This document shows positions 34,963-44,128 of a stretch of DNA of 64,000 nt, in pieces; within the stretch, counting starts at the first letter, position 1; each line of letters starts with the position of its first letter. Origin of the DNA: Alkalimonas mucilaginosa (GTDB lineage Bacteria; Pseudomonadota; Gammaproteobacteria; Enterobacterales; Alteromonadaceae); NCBI RefSeq assembly GCF_036327005.1, contig NZ_JAUGZK010000011.1, forward strand, positions 1-64,000. Direction: 5' to 3'. The notes beneath the pieces were generated by a model. It searched no databases, had not been told where the DNA came from, and saw only the letters and a program-made list of their open reading frames with translations. Position numbers and translations under genes: made by a program.

Positions 34963-35339
34963 GTGCGCGCATTCTGGTGATTGAAGACAACCAGGCCAAT
35001 CTGGAACTGATGGTGTATTTATTGCAACAACTGGGAGCGCATCAGGTATTTACAGCTACGGATGGAGTGGCTGGTTTGCTGATGGCAAAGCAGCAGTGTC
35101 CGGATCTGATTATCAGTGATGTGCGCATGCCGAATATGGATGGGTATGAGCTGGTTCAGCGCATCAAGCAGGAGCCGGCGCTGCAGCATATTCCGGTTCT
35201 GGCTGTAACGGCTTCGGTGATGCCCGAAGAGCGGCAAAAGATCTTGCAGGCTGGCTTTGATGGTTATTTTAGCAAGCCCATTGAGCCTGAAAGCTTTGTG
35301 CAGGAGACGGAAAAGTTTTTAGTCAAAGGGAAGGTGTAG
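34959..35339 (+). CDS. single-domain response regulator (CheY/DivK-like)
   Basis: A 126-residue receiver domain with acidic pocket (VIEDNQ), phospho-acceptor Asp in LIISDVRMPN (about residue 54), Thr in AVTAS and Lys in FSKPIEPE. It has no output domain, so it acts by protein contact or phosphotransfer. It is translationally coupled to the PAS kinase and precedes the large GGDEF/EAL protein by 4 bases. Confidence 0.92.
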   Translation: MSARILVIEDNQANLELMVYLLQQLGAHQVFTATDGVAGLLMAKQQCPDLIISDVRMPNMDGYELVQRIKQEPALQHIPVLAVTASVMPEERQKILQAGFDGYFSKPIEPESFVQETEKFLVKGKV

Positions 35340-35343
35340 CGTC

Positions 35344-38300
35344 ATGCTCTGCATCCTGGTAGTAGATGATCATCCGGACGGTCGCGAATTACTGGTGACT
35401 TTACTGGGATACCGTGGATATCGCATGCTGGCAGCCAGTGATGGGCGTGAGGGCCTGAAACTGGTACAACAGGAGCGGCCGGATCTGGTGATTGCAGATG
35501 TGCTGATGCCGGTGATGGATGGTTTTGAGTTTGTAAAGCAAGTGCGCGCCCATCCTGAAATTGCGCAAACGCGTGTTATCTTTTATACCGCCAGTTACCA
35601 TGAACAAGCTGCGATGGATTTGGCTAAAAAATGTGGTGTGCTGGCGGTGCTAACCAAGCCGGCGGAGCCTGAGATGCTGCTGGATACGGTAGAAAGCGTA
35701 TTGCAGGATGTTGGCGAGCAACCAGTGTGCGCTGAGCCTCAGGAGCTCGAGCAGCAACATTTGCGCTTGATGACGGATAAATTAAAGACCATGGCTGATT
35801 CGCTGGGGTTAGCCAACCAGCGGTATGCGGCACTGATTGAGATCAACCTGCAGCTTGCCTCTGAGCGTGATCCGGCGCGCTTGCTGGATGCGCTGTGTCA
35901 CCAAAGCCGGCAGTTAATCGGGGCCCGCATTGCATTTTTGTATCTGCCGGCGGAATCGGCTGACACTTCGCCGGCGCTGGTAGCCAGTGGGATGGCGGTT
36001 GAACCGCAGGCCAGTGACTTTGCCGAGTCCAAATTGTCAGATAGCTTTCATCAAGTACTGCGTGATGGCTTACCCAGGCGACTCGCCAATCCATCCGGAC
36101 AGGCGGCTGCCATCGGGTTACCTGCCTCTTATCCATCCATGCATGCGCTTTTACTGGCGCCTATTGCCTCGCCGACACAGATTTATGGCTGGATTTGCCT
36201 TGGTAACCGCCTGGCAGCCAATGAATTTAATGATGAAGATGAGCAGCTATTAAGTATTTTGGCAGCACAGGCGGGCCGAATGTATGAGCACAGCCGCTTG
36301 TTTGCAAAGTTGCAAGAGCAGGATGAACGTTTCCGCCAGTTGGCGGAAAACATCAACGATGTGTTTTGGCTGGTGTCGGTTGAGACGGGCCAGAGTATTT
36401 ACATCAGCCCGGCTTACGAAGCGATTTGGCAGCAACCCAGGCCAGAGGCCGGAAAGCAATCCCGGGATGCGCTGTTAAGGCTTCATCCGGATGATAATGA
36501 GTTGTTGCCCGATATCGAGAAAGAACAACAGGAGTACGATACCACGTACCGGATCATCCGGCCCGATGGTTCGATACGCTGGATCCACGATCGGGGCTTC
36601 CCGGTATTTAATACTGCAGGCGAGTTGTATCGCTTTGCCGGTATTGCCAAGGATATTACCAGCAACAAAGAAAGCGAAGAAAAGATTGCCCGCCTCACCA
36701 GGTTGTACGCTGTTTTGAGCCAAATTAATGCCACTATAGTGCGGCAACATGATCGCGAAGCGCTGTTCCAGGAAGCTTGTCAGATCGTGGTGCAACATGG
36801 CCAGTTTGACTTGGCCTGGATTGGCCATTGGGAGCCGAACAGTAAAGCAATCCGGCTCACGGCCCTTCAAGGGCGTTTTAGCAGTTCGGCCCGGCGCCGG
36901 CAAGTGTTTGCTTTGCAGGGGCAGCTGTGCCCTTTACCTGCTGGAGTGATGGCGCAGGCCCTTGGTAGTAAAGAAATTGCTTTTTGCAATGATGTGGCTT
37001 TGTTGCCACGGATGGGGCCATCACCCTTGTACCGGGTTCGTGCTGATTATGGTTCTGAAATAGCTTTGCCTTTGCTTATTGAGGATCAGGTTATTGGGCT
37101 CTTTGTACTTTATGCTCAGGAAACCGGTTTTTTCGATAAAACGGAATTAGCGTTACTTAAAGAGTTGGCACATGATATCTCTTTTGCTCTGGAGTTTATT
37201 GCCAAAGAAGAACAAGCCAATTATCTGGTGCATTATGACGTGCTGACCGGACTGGCCAATCGTTTTTTATTCCATGAACGACTGGGGCAATGGCTGCAAG
37301 CGGCACAGCGGGAAGATGAGCAATTGGCGGTGCTGATTGTGGATGTTGTCCGCTTTAAACAAATCAATGATGCGTTGGGGCGGCAAGCGGGAGATGGTTT
37401 GATTCTGGAGCTGAAGCGGCGTCTTCAGCAGTGTGTGCCTCAGGCAGTGGATTTGGCCAGGGTAGGACCGGATCTTTTTGCGTTGGCATTGCCGGATGTT
37501 CGAAGTGCAGATGAAATTGCTCGCTTGATTGAAGGCCCGATCAAACGGGCATTAGGGCAATCATTTATTTTGGAGCACAAAGAGCTGGTGGTATCGCACC
37601 GTATTGGCATTGCTTTGTTCCCAGACGATGGCAAGGATGCTGAGTCGCTATTTCTGCATGCAGAGCTGGCATTAAAACAAGCCAAGTTTAAAGGGGTGCC
37701 CTATCTGTTTTTTGATCAGGAGATGTCCAGGCAGGTGGCGCAAAAGCTGGAGTTGGAAAACAAACTGCGCCGGGCCCTGGACCATGCTGAATTTCGCTTG
37801 TTTTATCAGCCCAAAGTGAGTTTACAAACCGGTGCCATTGTGGGGATGGAGGCATTAATTCGTTGGCAGAGCCCTGAACGCGGGCTGGTGGCTCCCTTTG
37901 AGTTTATCCCGATGTTGGAGGAGACCGGTTTGATCCTGGAGGTTGGCAACTGGGTCATAACGCAAGCGCTACGGGATCTGCAAAACTGGACCGAACAAGG
38001 AATTAGCGTCCCTCGAGTGGCAATCAATCTTTCAGCGGTACAGCTTAGTCAGCGTGACTTTGTCGGGTATCTTGAAGAGATGCTGCAACCGGATACTGCG
38101 ACCAACCTGCTGGAGTTAGAGCTCACCGAGAGTGTAGTGATTGGCAATGTGACCGACAGTCAGCAAAAGCTTGGTCAGTTGCGTGCACTCGGTGTAACCA
38201 TAGCGATTGACGACTTTGGTACCGGCTACTCTTCACTTAGCTACATCGCCCGGTTGCCATTGGATACCTTAAAGATCGATCGCTCCTTTGTGCTCAAAAT

Positions 38301-38520
38301 GATGGAGAATCAAGCCGAGCGGATGATTGTCTCCACCATCATTACCATGGCACACAATATGAAGCTGAAAGTGGTGGCTGAAGGGGTCGATAGCAGGGAG
38401 CAACTGGCACTGTTGCGTGAGCTTAATTGCGATGAAATGCAGGGCTATTTGTTCAGTAAGCCGATACCTGCCAGGGACATCGGTCAACTGTTGTCGCAAG
38501 GTGCCAAGCTGGCGCTGTAA
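35344..38520 (+). CDS. Rec-GAF-PAS-GAF-GGDEF-EAL cyclic-di-GMP phosphodiesterase
   Basis: A 1058-residue protein: receiver (1-125, Asp in VIADVLMPV), GAF (about 165-320), PAS/PAC (about 325-445), second GAF (about 465-620), GGDEF (about 625-790) and EAL (about 800-1050). The diguanylate-cyclase active site reads VGPDLF at residues 707-712 instead of GGDEF, so cyclase activity is probably lost. The EAL domain is intact: MEALIRW, NLSAVQL, ELTES, DDFGTGYSS, LKID, EGVD, so it should hydrolyse cyclic-di-GMP under control of the upstream kinase and receiver. Confidence 0.9.
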   Translation: MLCILVVDDHPDGRELLVTLLGYRGYRMLAASDGREGLKLVQQERPDLVIADVLMPVMDGFEFVKQVRAHPEIAQTRVIFYTASYHEQAAMDLAKKCGVLAVLTKPAEPEMLLDTVESVLQDVGEQPVCAEPQELEQQHLRLMTDKLKTMADSLGLANQRYAALIEINLQLASERDPARLLDALCHQSRQLIGARIAFLYLPAESADTSPALVASGMAVEPQASDFAESKLSDSFHQVLRDGLPRRLANPSGQAAAIGLPASYPSMHALLLAPIASPTQIYGWICLGNRLAANEFNDEDEQLLSILAAQAGRMYEHSRLFAKLQEQDERFRQLAENINDVFWLVSVETGQSIYISPAYEAIWQQPRPEAGKQSRDALLRLHPDDNELLPDIEKEQQEYDTTYRIIRPDGSIRWIHDRGFPVFNTAGELYRFAGIAKDITSNKESEEKIARLTRLYAVLSQINATIVRQHDREALFQEACQIVVQHGQFDLAWIGHWEPNSKAIRLTALQGRFSSSARRRQVFALQGQLCPLPAGVMAQALGSKEIAFCNDVALLPRMGPSPLYRVRADYGSEIALPLLIEDQVIGLFVLYAQETGFFDKTELALLKELAHDISFALEFIAKEEQANYLVHYDVLTGLANRFLFHERLGQWLQAAQREDEQLAVLIVDVVRFKQINDALGRQAGDGLILELKRRLQQCVPQAVDLARVGPDLFALALPDVRSADEIARLIEGPIKRALGQSFILEHKELVVSHRIGIALFPDDGKDAESLFLHAELALKQAKFKGVPYLFFDQEMSRQVAQKLELENKLRRALDHAEFRLFYQPKVSLQTGAIVGMEALIRWQSPERGLVAPFEFIPMLEETGLILEVGNWVITQALRDLQNWTEQGISVPRVAINLSAVQLSQRDFVGYLEEMLQPDTATNLLELELTESVVIGNVTDSQQKLGQLRALGVTIAIDDFGTGYSSLSYIARLPLDTLKIDRSFVLKMMENQAERMIVSTIITMAHNMKLKVVAEGVDSREQLALLRELNCDEMQGYLFSKPIPARDIGQLLSQGAKLAL

Positions 38521-38541
38521 TGTCCGTTTTTACAGCAACCA

Positions 38542-39453
38542 CTATGGGTAAGGAATGAACTCCTCTTCATCCCCCGGGACCTTGGGAAAGCGGCCTTGTT
38601 GCCAGTCCTGCTTTGCCTGCGCGATACGCTCTTTGCGGCTAGAGACAAAATTCCACTCCATAAAGCGCGGGCCAATGGTTTCTCCGCCAATCAGTGCCAG
38701 GCGACTTGGTGCGGTAGCGGTCAGGCGAACACCTTCCGCAGCTTTAAGTACCATCAACTGCCGGGCCTGCAACTGGCTGTCTTGCAGCTGCACCTGGCCG
38801 GATACCAGATACAGGCCGCGCTCTGCACAGTCTGGCAGCAGCAGGCTCTGGCCGGCTTGCAGCTCAGCTTCAAGGTACAGGGTTTGGTAGAAGGTTTTGA
38901 CCGGTGACGTCAGGCCATAGGCCGAGCCAATCAGCACCCGTACTGGAACGCCATCGACCAGGGTGCCCGGGATACTGCTGGCCGGGTAGTGGTAAAAGGC
39001 TGGATCAATTTCTTCATCGGTTTCAGGCAGCGCCATCCATAATTGCAGGCCGTGCAACCGGTGCGGCTGAGCGGTGATTTCTGGTCGTTCCCGCTCGGAG
39101 TGTACGATGCCTTTGCCTGCCACCATCAGGTTAATGGCTCCCGGGGTAATGGCCTGGTAGCTTCCCAGCGAATCGCGGTGCAAAATCTCACCTTCAAACA
39201 GATAGGTCACGGTTGCCAGATTCACATGCGGATGGGGCCGCACATTGATGCCGCTGCCAGCGGCAAATTCAGCTGCACCCATCTCATCAAAAAATAACCA
39301 GGGGCCGACACTGCGCCGTTCACGCACCGGCAGGCTGCGCCGGACAGAGAATCCACCCAGATCTTTTGGCTTTGGGTCGATAATCAGCTCGATAGCGGCG
39401 CAGCCGTGCCGTATGCTGCAATCGGACTCCGGCTGTTTGTCTGTTGTACTCAT
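38542..39453 (-). CDS. pirin family protein
   Basis: A 303-residue bicupin of the pirin family with N-terminal signature RRSLPVRERRSVGPWLFFDEMG, iron-ligand histidines in RPHPHVNLATVTYL and VHSERE, and a pirin C-terminal domain (QLWMALPETDEE...). Bacterial pirins act as redox sensors or quercetin-dioxygenase-like enzymes. ATG 39453 has GAGGAT upstream. It sits 43 bases behind a second pirin in the same direction. Confidence 0.9.
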   Translation of the reverse strand: MSTTDKQPESDCSIRHGCAAIELIIDPKPKDLGGFSVRRSLPVRERRSVGPWLFFDEMGAAEFAAGSGINVRPHPHVNLATVTYLFEGEILHRDSLGSYQAITPGAINLMVAGKGIVHSERERPEITAQPHRLHGLQLWMALPETDEEIDPAFYHYPASSIPGTLVDGVPVRVLIGSAYGLTSPVKTFYQTLYLEAELQAGQSLLLPDCAERGLYLVSGQVQLQDSQLQARQLMVLKAAEGVRLTATAPSRLALIGGETIGPRFMEWNFVSSRKERIAQAKQDWQQGRFPKVPGDEEEFIPYP

Positions 39454-39496
39454 ACCATCCTCACTTGCTGGGCTTTGTGCACAGCGTTGCTTAAAT

Positions 39497-40201
39497 TTAG
39501 GTGCTAAGGCCAGGCAAATCAAACCACAAGGCATGAACCGGCCCAGAGCTGGCGATGGCGGGTGTTGCTGACTGATCCATCAGCTTGATACCATCACCTG
39601 GCTGGAGTTGTTCGCCGGCCAGGCTGAGCTCACCGGCGATCAGATGCAGGTAATAGGCCCGATTGGGTTGCATCGGCAGCTGCAGTTGCTGCTGCTCACT
39701 CAGCCGTAACTGCGACACGCTGGCATCTTGCCTGATTTGTAAGGTGCCATCACGCCCATCCGGCGTGATCACCGGGGTCAGGCCCGGTTGATCGCCAAAG
39801 TATTTTTGCTGATAGCCAGGAGCACCATCGAACTGATTGGGTTCTATCCAAATTTGCAAAAACGCCAACTCCTCGTTGGGGCTGGCATTGTATTCGCTGT
39901 GGTAAATCCCCCGGCCCGCGCTCATCAACTGAAATTCACCGGCTGGCAGCACTTCCTCATTGCCGGCTGAGTCTTTATGAGCAATGGCGCCCTGCAGCAC
40001 ATAACTAATGATCTCCATATTGCGGTGACCATGGGTATCAAAGCCGGCCCCAGCTGCCACTCTGTCGTCATTAATCACCCGCAGTTTGGAAAAGCCCATC
40101 TGCTGTGGGTTGTAATAGTGGCCAAAGGAAAAGGTATGGCGGCTTTTCAGCCAGCCAAAACTGGCTCGCCCCCGCTCATGGCTTCGGATGATTTCAAACA
40201 T
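39497..40201 (-). CDS. pirin-like bicupin (YhhW/YhaK type)
   Basis: A 234-residue cupin protein with FSFGHYYNPQQMGF, THGHRNMEIISYVLQG and IYHSEYNAS, typical of YhhW, a quercetin 2,3-dioxygenase-like metal cupin. It is probably the first gene of an operon with the pirin downstream. The adjoining 299-base region separates it from the divergent DoxX and LysR genes, a common bacterial association. Confidence 0.9.
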   Translation of the reverse strand: MFEIIRSHERGRASFGWLKSRHTFSFGHYYNPQQMGFSKLRVINDDRVAAGAGFDTHGHRNMEIISYVLQGAIAHKDSAGNEEVLPAGEFQLMSAGRGIYHSEYNASPNEELAFLQIWIEPNQFDGAPGYQQKYFGDQPGLTPVITPDGRDGTLQIRQDASVSQLRLSEQQQLQLPMQPNRAYYLHLIAGELSLAGEQLQPGDGIKLMDQSATPAIASSGPVHALWFDLPGLST

Positions 40202-40500
40202 AAGGTGCTCCCATAGTGTTTTACACCCTGCTACTTTAGCTGGCTTGGCTGCCAGTATATATCGGATAAAAATGAACTATTTGTTCGTTACAATCGATTG
40301 GTTACTACCGATTCGTTACTATTGAATAGATGCAGGCTAACTTATCAGCGCTGATTTTTTGCACTATCGTTCTAATAATTCGTACATATCAATTCTTATT
40401 ATCCAATTTTATAATTCATTCGGCCCTTCTATACTGTTCTCATCGACAACGGGGATTTTGTCTGAGCAGGTCGACATCCAACTAACTGACAGAGGAATAC
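40202..40500. other. 299-base divergent regulatory region with tandem 14-mers
   Basis: AT-rich region between the pirin operon and the doxX-lysR genes. It contains three adjacent imperfect 14-base repeats and GAAC-TATTT-GTTC just before them (about 40274-40286), suggesting a regulator-binding cluster. No small gene was recognised. Confidence 0.5.
40287..40328 (+). repeat. three tandem imperfect 14-base repeats beginning GTTAC
   Basis: GTTACAATCGATTG (40287-40300), GTTACTACCGATTC (40301-40314) and GTTACTATTGAATA (40315-40328) abut directly. The consensus is GTTACTAYCGATTN. Placement in a divergent promoter next to a LysR gene suggests an operator, inferred only. Confidence 0.6.
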
Positions 40501-40953
40501 ATGATGAACAAAGCAATGGCATTACTGAAAAAATTGGCAGCAACCGAAGCAGGTTGGGGCGCTTTGGCGCTTAGAGTCCCTGTCGGCATCATCTTTGCCG
40601 CCCATGGTGCCCAGAAGTTATTCGGCTGGTTTGGTGGTTATGGTTTAGCAGGCACCGGCGGTTGGATGGAGAGTATTGGTCTGGCGCCGGGCGTGCTGAT
40701 GGCATTTTTAGCTGGTTCTGCCGAGTTCTTTGGCGGCATCGCACTGGTCATTGGCTTGTTAACCCGGCCTGCTGCCGCAGTGCTTGCTGTAACCATGCTG
40801 GTGGCAATATTTGCGGTGCACTTTGAAAACGGCCTCTTTATGAGCAACAATGGTTACGAATTTGGCTTGGCCTTGCTGGCAGCCAGTGTTTCCTTGTTAT
40901 TCAGTGGTGCAGGCAAAGCCTCGGTGGATGCTGCGCTAAGCCGCAGCCACTAA
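40501..40953 (+). CDS. DoxX family membrane protein
   Basis: A 150-residue protein with four hydrophobic helices and the DoxX pattern (RVPVGIIFAAHGAQKLFGWFGGYG; MAFLAGSAEFFGGIALVIG). DoxX/YphA proteins are linked to oxidative-stress or thiosulfate oxidation complexes. AGAGGA precedes the start. Divergent from two pirins and followed by a LysR gene and a terminator-like hairpin. Confidence 0.9.
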   Translation: MMNKAMALLKKLAATEAGWGALALRVPVGIIFAAHGAQKLFGWFGGYGLAGTGGWMESIGLAPGVLMAFLAGSAEFFGGIALVIGLLTRPAAAVLAVTMLVAIFAVHFENGLFMSNNGYEFGLALLAASVSLLFSGAGKASVDAALSRSH

Positions 40954-40967
40954 ATGTGCAACTGAAT

Positions 40968-40997
40968 CAACCCGGCCCCGGCCGGGTTGTTCGCTTT
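40968..40997 (+). terminator. intrinsic terminator after doxX
   Basis: CAACCCGGC (40968-40976) and GCCGGGTTG (40981-40989) are perfect arms with a 4-base loop, followed by a weak T-tract (GTTCGCTTTT). Confidence 0.75.
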
Positions 40998-41017
40998 TAA
41001 CCAACAGGGAGTCTGCA

Positions 41018-41929
41018 ATGGCCCGTTCAACCTTAGAGCAGTGGCGGATGTTTAAAGCGGTGGCCGAGCATGGTGGCTTTCATCAGGCCGCAGAAGCGGT
41101 GTTTAAAAGCCAGTCCAGCATTCATCATGCGGTCCATAAGCTTGAAGATGTGCTTGGGGTCACGCTGTTTCAGGTCGAAGGGCGCAAAACTCAGTTGACC
41201 GCTGCCGGTGAACAGTTGCTGCGCCGCATCAATTTTTTGCTGACCGAAGCCGAGCGGATGGAGCAGGTGGCTTTGAACCTGCAGGCGGGCGTAGAGTCGA
41301 CACTGAGTATTGCCGTGGACGAAGCTTTTCCCCGGGATATTTTGTATCAGACCCTGTCAGCGGTATCACACGAGTACCCGCTGATCCGCATTGAGCTGAT
41401 GGAAACCATACTGGCTGGCGCCAATGAACTGCTGGCGCAAGGCAAAGCTGAAATTGCGGTCGCCCCCTACACTTTGGCCGATAACCTGAGTGAAGATATA
41501 TGCCAGGTTGAATTTGTTGCTGTTGCTAGCCCGATGCACCCATTGCATCAGATAAAGCGCGCACTGACCCTGGAGGATTTGAAGAATTGCAGGCAAATTG
41601 TGTTGCGTGACTCCGGTAAAGCTCGCGATAAAGATTATGGTTGGTTGGGTTCGGAGCAGCGCTGGACCGTCAGTCATACGGGCACTTCGATTGAGCTGTT
41701 GCAAAAAAACCTCGGTTTCGCCTGGTTACCACTTCATGCGGTGCAGCCTTATTTGCAGACTGGGCAGCTGCAGGTACTGCCCTTACCCAGAGGCAGCAGC
41801 CGCAGCATGACCTTTTATCTGAACTTTAACGATGCCGATACTCTGGGGCCGGTTGCCCGGACGTTTTTGGGGCATCTGCGGTATTTGACGCAAAACCATG
41901 AGCTTGCAGCAGGTGTCATAACATCCTAG
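41018..41929 (+). CDS. LysR-family transcriptional regulator
   Basis: A 303-residue regulator with N-terminal winged helix (EQWRMFKAVAEHGGFHQAAEAVFKSQSSIHHAVHKLE) and a LysR substrate-binding domain. Position beside pirins and DoxX suggests that it controls them; the tandem 14-mers upstream of doxX are candidate sites. Effector unknown. Confidence 0.92.
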   Translation: MARSTLEQWRMFKAVAEHGGFHQAAEAVFKSQSSIHHAVHKLEDVLGVTLFQVEGRKTQLTAAGEQLLRRINFLLTEAERMEQVALNLQAGVESTLSIAVDEAFPRDILYQTLSAVSHEYPLIRIELMETILAGANELLAQGKAEIAVAPYTLADNLSEDICQVEFVAVASPMHPLHQIKRALTLEDLKNCRQIVLRDSGKARDKDYGWLGSEQRWTVSHTGTSIELLQKNLGFAWLPLHAVQPYLQTGQLQVLPLPRGSSRSMTFYLNFNDADTLGPVARTFLGHLRYLTQNHELAAGVITS

Positions 41930-41965
41930 TATGGAAATACTCCCACTCTGGATAAAGGCCTACTG

Positions 41966-42511
41966 ATGAAAACCATGCTCAATACTGTACTCACTTTCTG
42001 GTTTGAAGAGCTGAACAAAGAACAGTGGTTTGCCAAAAATCCGGAGCTGGATCAGCAGATCCGTGATGTGTTTGGCAAGCTGCATCAGATGGCGGCCTGC
42101 TGTGAGCTTTATCCCTGGCGGCAAGAGCCGCGGGGGCGATTGGCAGAGATTATTGTGCTCGATCAGTTTTCGCGCAATATTTACCGCGACAGCCCTCAGG
42201 CTTTTGCCTGCGATCCTCTCGCGCTTGGCCTGGCGCAGGAAGCCATCAACCTGGGTTTGGATCAAGAGTTAACCCCTTCAGAACAAAGCTTCTTGTACAT
42301 GCCCTTTATGCACAGCGAGTCGTTGGCTATTCATGATGTGGCGATGCGGTTGTACGATCAGGAGGGTTTGGAAGACAACTTGCAATTTGAAATCAAACAC
42401 CGCGACATCATCGAGCGCTTTGGCCGCTACCCGCATCGCAATGCCATTCTGGGCCGCTCCTCTACCGATGAAGAGTTGGCCTTTTTGCAACAGCCCGGCT
42501 CTGGCTTTTAA
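41966..42511 (+). CDS. DUF924 family protein
   Basis: A 181-residue alpha-helical protein with the DUF924 pattern: VLTFWFEE near the N-terminus, DQFSRNIYRDSPQAFA in the middle, YMPFMHSES and GRYPHRNAILGR near the C-terminus. The family fold resembles tetratricopeptide repeats. No biochemical role is known. It starts at ATG 41966, 36 bases after the LysR gene. Confidence 0.9.
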   Translation: MKTMLNTVLTFWFEELNKEQWFAKNPELDQQIRDVFGKLHQMAACCELYPWRQEPRGRLAEIIVLDQFSRNIYRDSPQAFACDPLALGLAQEAINLGLDQELTPSEQSFLYMPFMHSESLAIHDVAMRLYDQEGLEDNLQFEIKHRDIIERFGRYPHRNAILGRSSTDEELAFLQQPGSGF

Positions 42512-42575
42512 CCTATTTGATTTGTTGCGTTTTCACTCTAAGCTTAGCATAAGGATAGTTCTGGAGACGCTTTAT

Positions 42576-43328
42576 TTGAACTCAATATACTGTGTGCTCA
42601 TCGCTGTGTTTATAACGGGCATTTCCCCGCTATCTGAGGCAACGGAAGACTTGGTGCTGTATACCGAACATTTCCCGCCGTTTAGTTATGAGCAGGATGG
42701 TGCTATTACCGGCACCAATACCGAGATAGTGCGACGCCTGTGTGAGCGGGTGGCTATTCGGTGCAGTTTTCAGTTGTATCCGTGGCGGCGCGCCTTTGAG
42801 CATACATTAAGCACTGCTAATGCCGGACTGTATTCTACCTCGCGCAGTCAGGAGCGTGAGGCGTTGTTTCAGTGGGTGGGGCCGCTGGCGTATACCACAC
42901 CTTATTTGTATCGCTTGAAAAGTCGTTCCGATATTCAATTGCTACAGATTGATGATGCCAAGAATTATATGGTGGCGGTGGCGCGAGGCGATGTGTTCGA
43001 GGAGTACTTCTTACAAAAAGGCTTTGAGCATGGGCAGCACTTGTTGGATTTTGAATCCAAGTCGGCTGCAACGCCATTGTTTTTACAGGGGCGGGTTGAT
43101 TTGTTGGTGTCTTCGGAGCTGGTGATGCCGGTATGGCTGGCACAGCACCAGCAAAATATGACGGTGGTGGAGCCTGTTATTGCCTTAGAAGGAGTTGCCG
43201 GTAATTATCTGGCATTACATCCGGCGGTGCCTACTGAGTTGGTGTTGCGTTTACAAAAAGAGCTGGATGCAATGCGGAAAAATGGTGAGTTCGCGGCGAT
43301 TGTACACAGCTTTCAGGTGCTAGATTGA
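42576..43328 (+). CDS. orphan periplasmic solute-binding protein (family 3-like)
   Basis: About 250 residues from TTG 42576 (GGAG 9 bases upstream): hydrophobic signal segment (MNSIYCVLIAVFITGIS) followed by an amino-acid-type binding domain (YTEHFPPFSYEQDGAITGTNTEIVR, WRRAFEH). No ABC permease is near, so it may serve a sensory role or use a distant transporter. The start is uncertain because no ATG is suitably placed. Confidence 0.75.
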   Translation: MNSIYCVLIAVFITGISPLSEATEDLVLYTEHFPPFSYEQDGAITGTNTEIVRRLCERVAIRCSFQLYPWRRAFEHTLSTANAGLYSTSRSQEREALFQWVGPLAYTTPYLYRLKSRSDIQLLQIDDAKNYMVAVARGDVFEEYFLQKGFEHGQHLLDFESKSAATPLFLQGRVDLLVSSELVMPVWLAQHQQNMTVVEPVIALEGVAGNYLALHPAVPTELVLRLQKELDAMRKNGEFAAIVHSFQVLD

Positions 43329-43404
43329 GGATTATTTTGCAGCGCTGTACGAAAGCGCTGTTTTTTTCTTGTGCAAGTCGGCAGGCCTCCGTTACCATCG
43401 TGTC

Positions 43405-44067
43405 ATGATGAAAGAAGCAATGGAACAGCCACATTTTTGGCAGGTATCCAGCCAGAATCAAACCTATACCGAGCTCTGCAACGCATTGTACGAGCGCGAA
43501 CTGTTGCGCCTGGCACAGCCTGGAGCCGTTGCCGCTGAGCAGTTACCAGCAATACTGGCCAGTTTACCATTTTACATTCGTAAGGCTGCACAGCGTATTT
43601 TAAAGGTCCAGTCGCCCTTGTTGTTGGACAGTCAGAATGCCTCCTGGTATGCCAGTCAGGCTACCCATTGCCCGGTTAACCGACAACGACCGGATCAAAT
43701 TGCCCGTTTCTTTGAAAAAGCAGCTAAACCTGGTTTGTTGGTGCCGGTATACCGTGAACACTTGGGGGGGGAGGCTATATTACTGGATGCCATTGATGAG
43801 GTCGATAAAGTGGGTCAGCGTCTGCATTGCAACCAGCATGGTTGGTTTGCCTTTGCCGGTACGCCGTTAGGAAGCGACAATGCCGATAAATTTGTGCTGC
43901 AGCCGATCAAGGTGGTCATGACTGCCTGCTGTTGTGGCCATCAATGGAGCAATCAAAAGCGTGCTGTACCCAGGGCTCTGAGCTTACGTGAGTTGCTTTT
44001 GACCACAGGAGTGAATTGGAAAAACTTTGCCAAACCCCATCTGCAATCCCCTCTCGCTATGAGTTAA
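43405..44067 (+). CDS. conserved-looking hypothetical protein with poly-G tract
   Basis: About 221 residues; two tandem ATG starts (43405/43408), weak ribosome site. No family was recognised. It has no signal or membrane helix; a TACCCGHQW-like cluster (TACCCG reading ACCCGHQW near the C-terminus) could bind metal. The coding sequence includes a run of eight Gs (43764-43771) at the codons for Leu-Gly-Gly-Glu. It lies just upstream of the ftsB-ispD group, 61 bases before ftsB. Confidence 0.6.
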   Translation: MMKEAMEQPHFWQVSSQNQTYTELCNALYERELLRLAQPGAVAAEQLPAILASLPFYIRKAAQRILKVQSPLLLDSQNASWYASQATHCPVNRQRPDQIARFFEKAAKPGLLVPVYREHLGGEAILLDAIDEVDKVGQRLHCNQHGWFAFAGTPLGSDNADKFVLQPIKVVMTACCCGHQWSNQKRAVPRALSLRELLLTTGVNWKNFAKPHLQSPLAMS

Positions 44068-44128
44068 GGCTTCCCTCTGTGCGCTGAAGGCTTCATAATA
44101 ACTGCATGATGATCCCCGAGTTGGTGGC

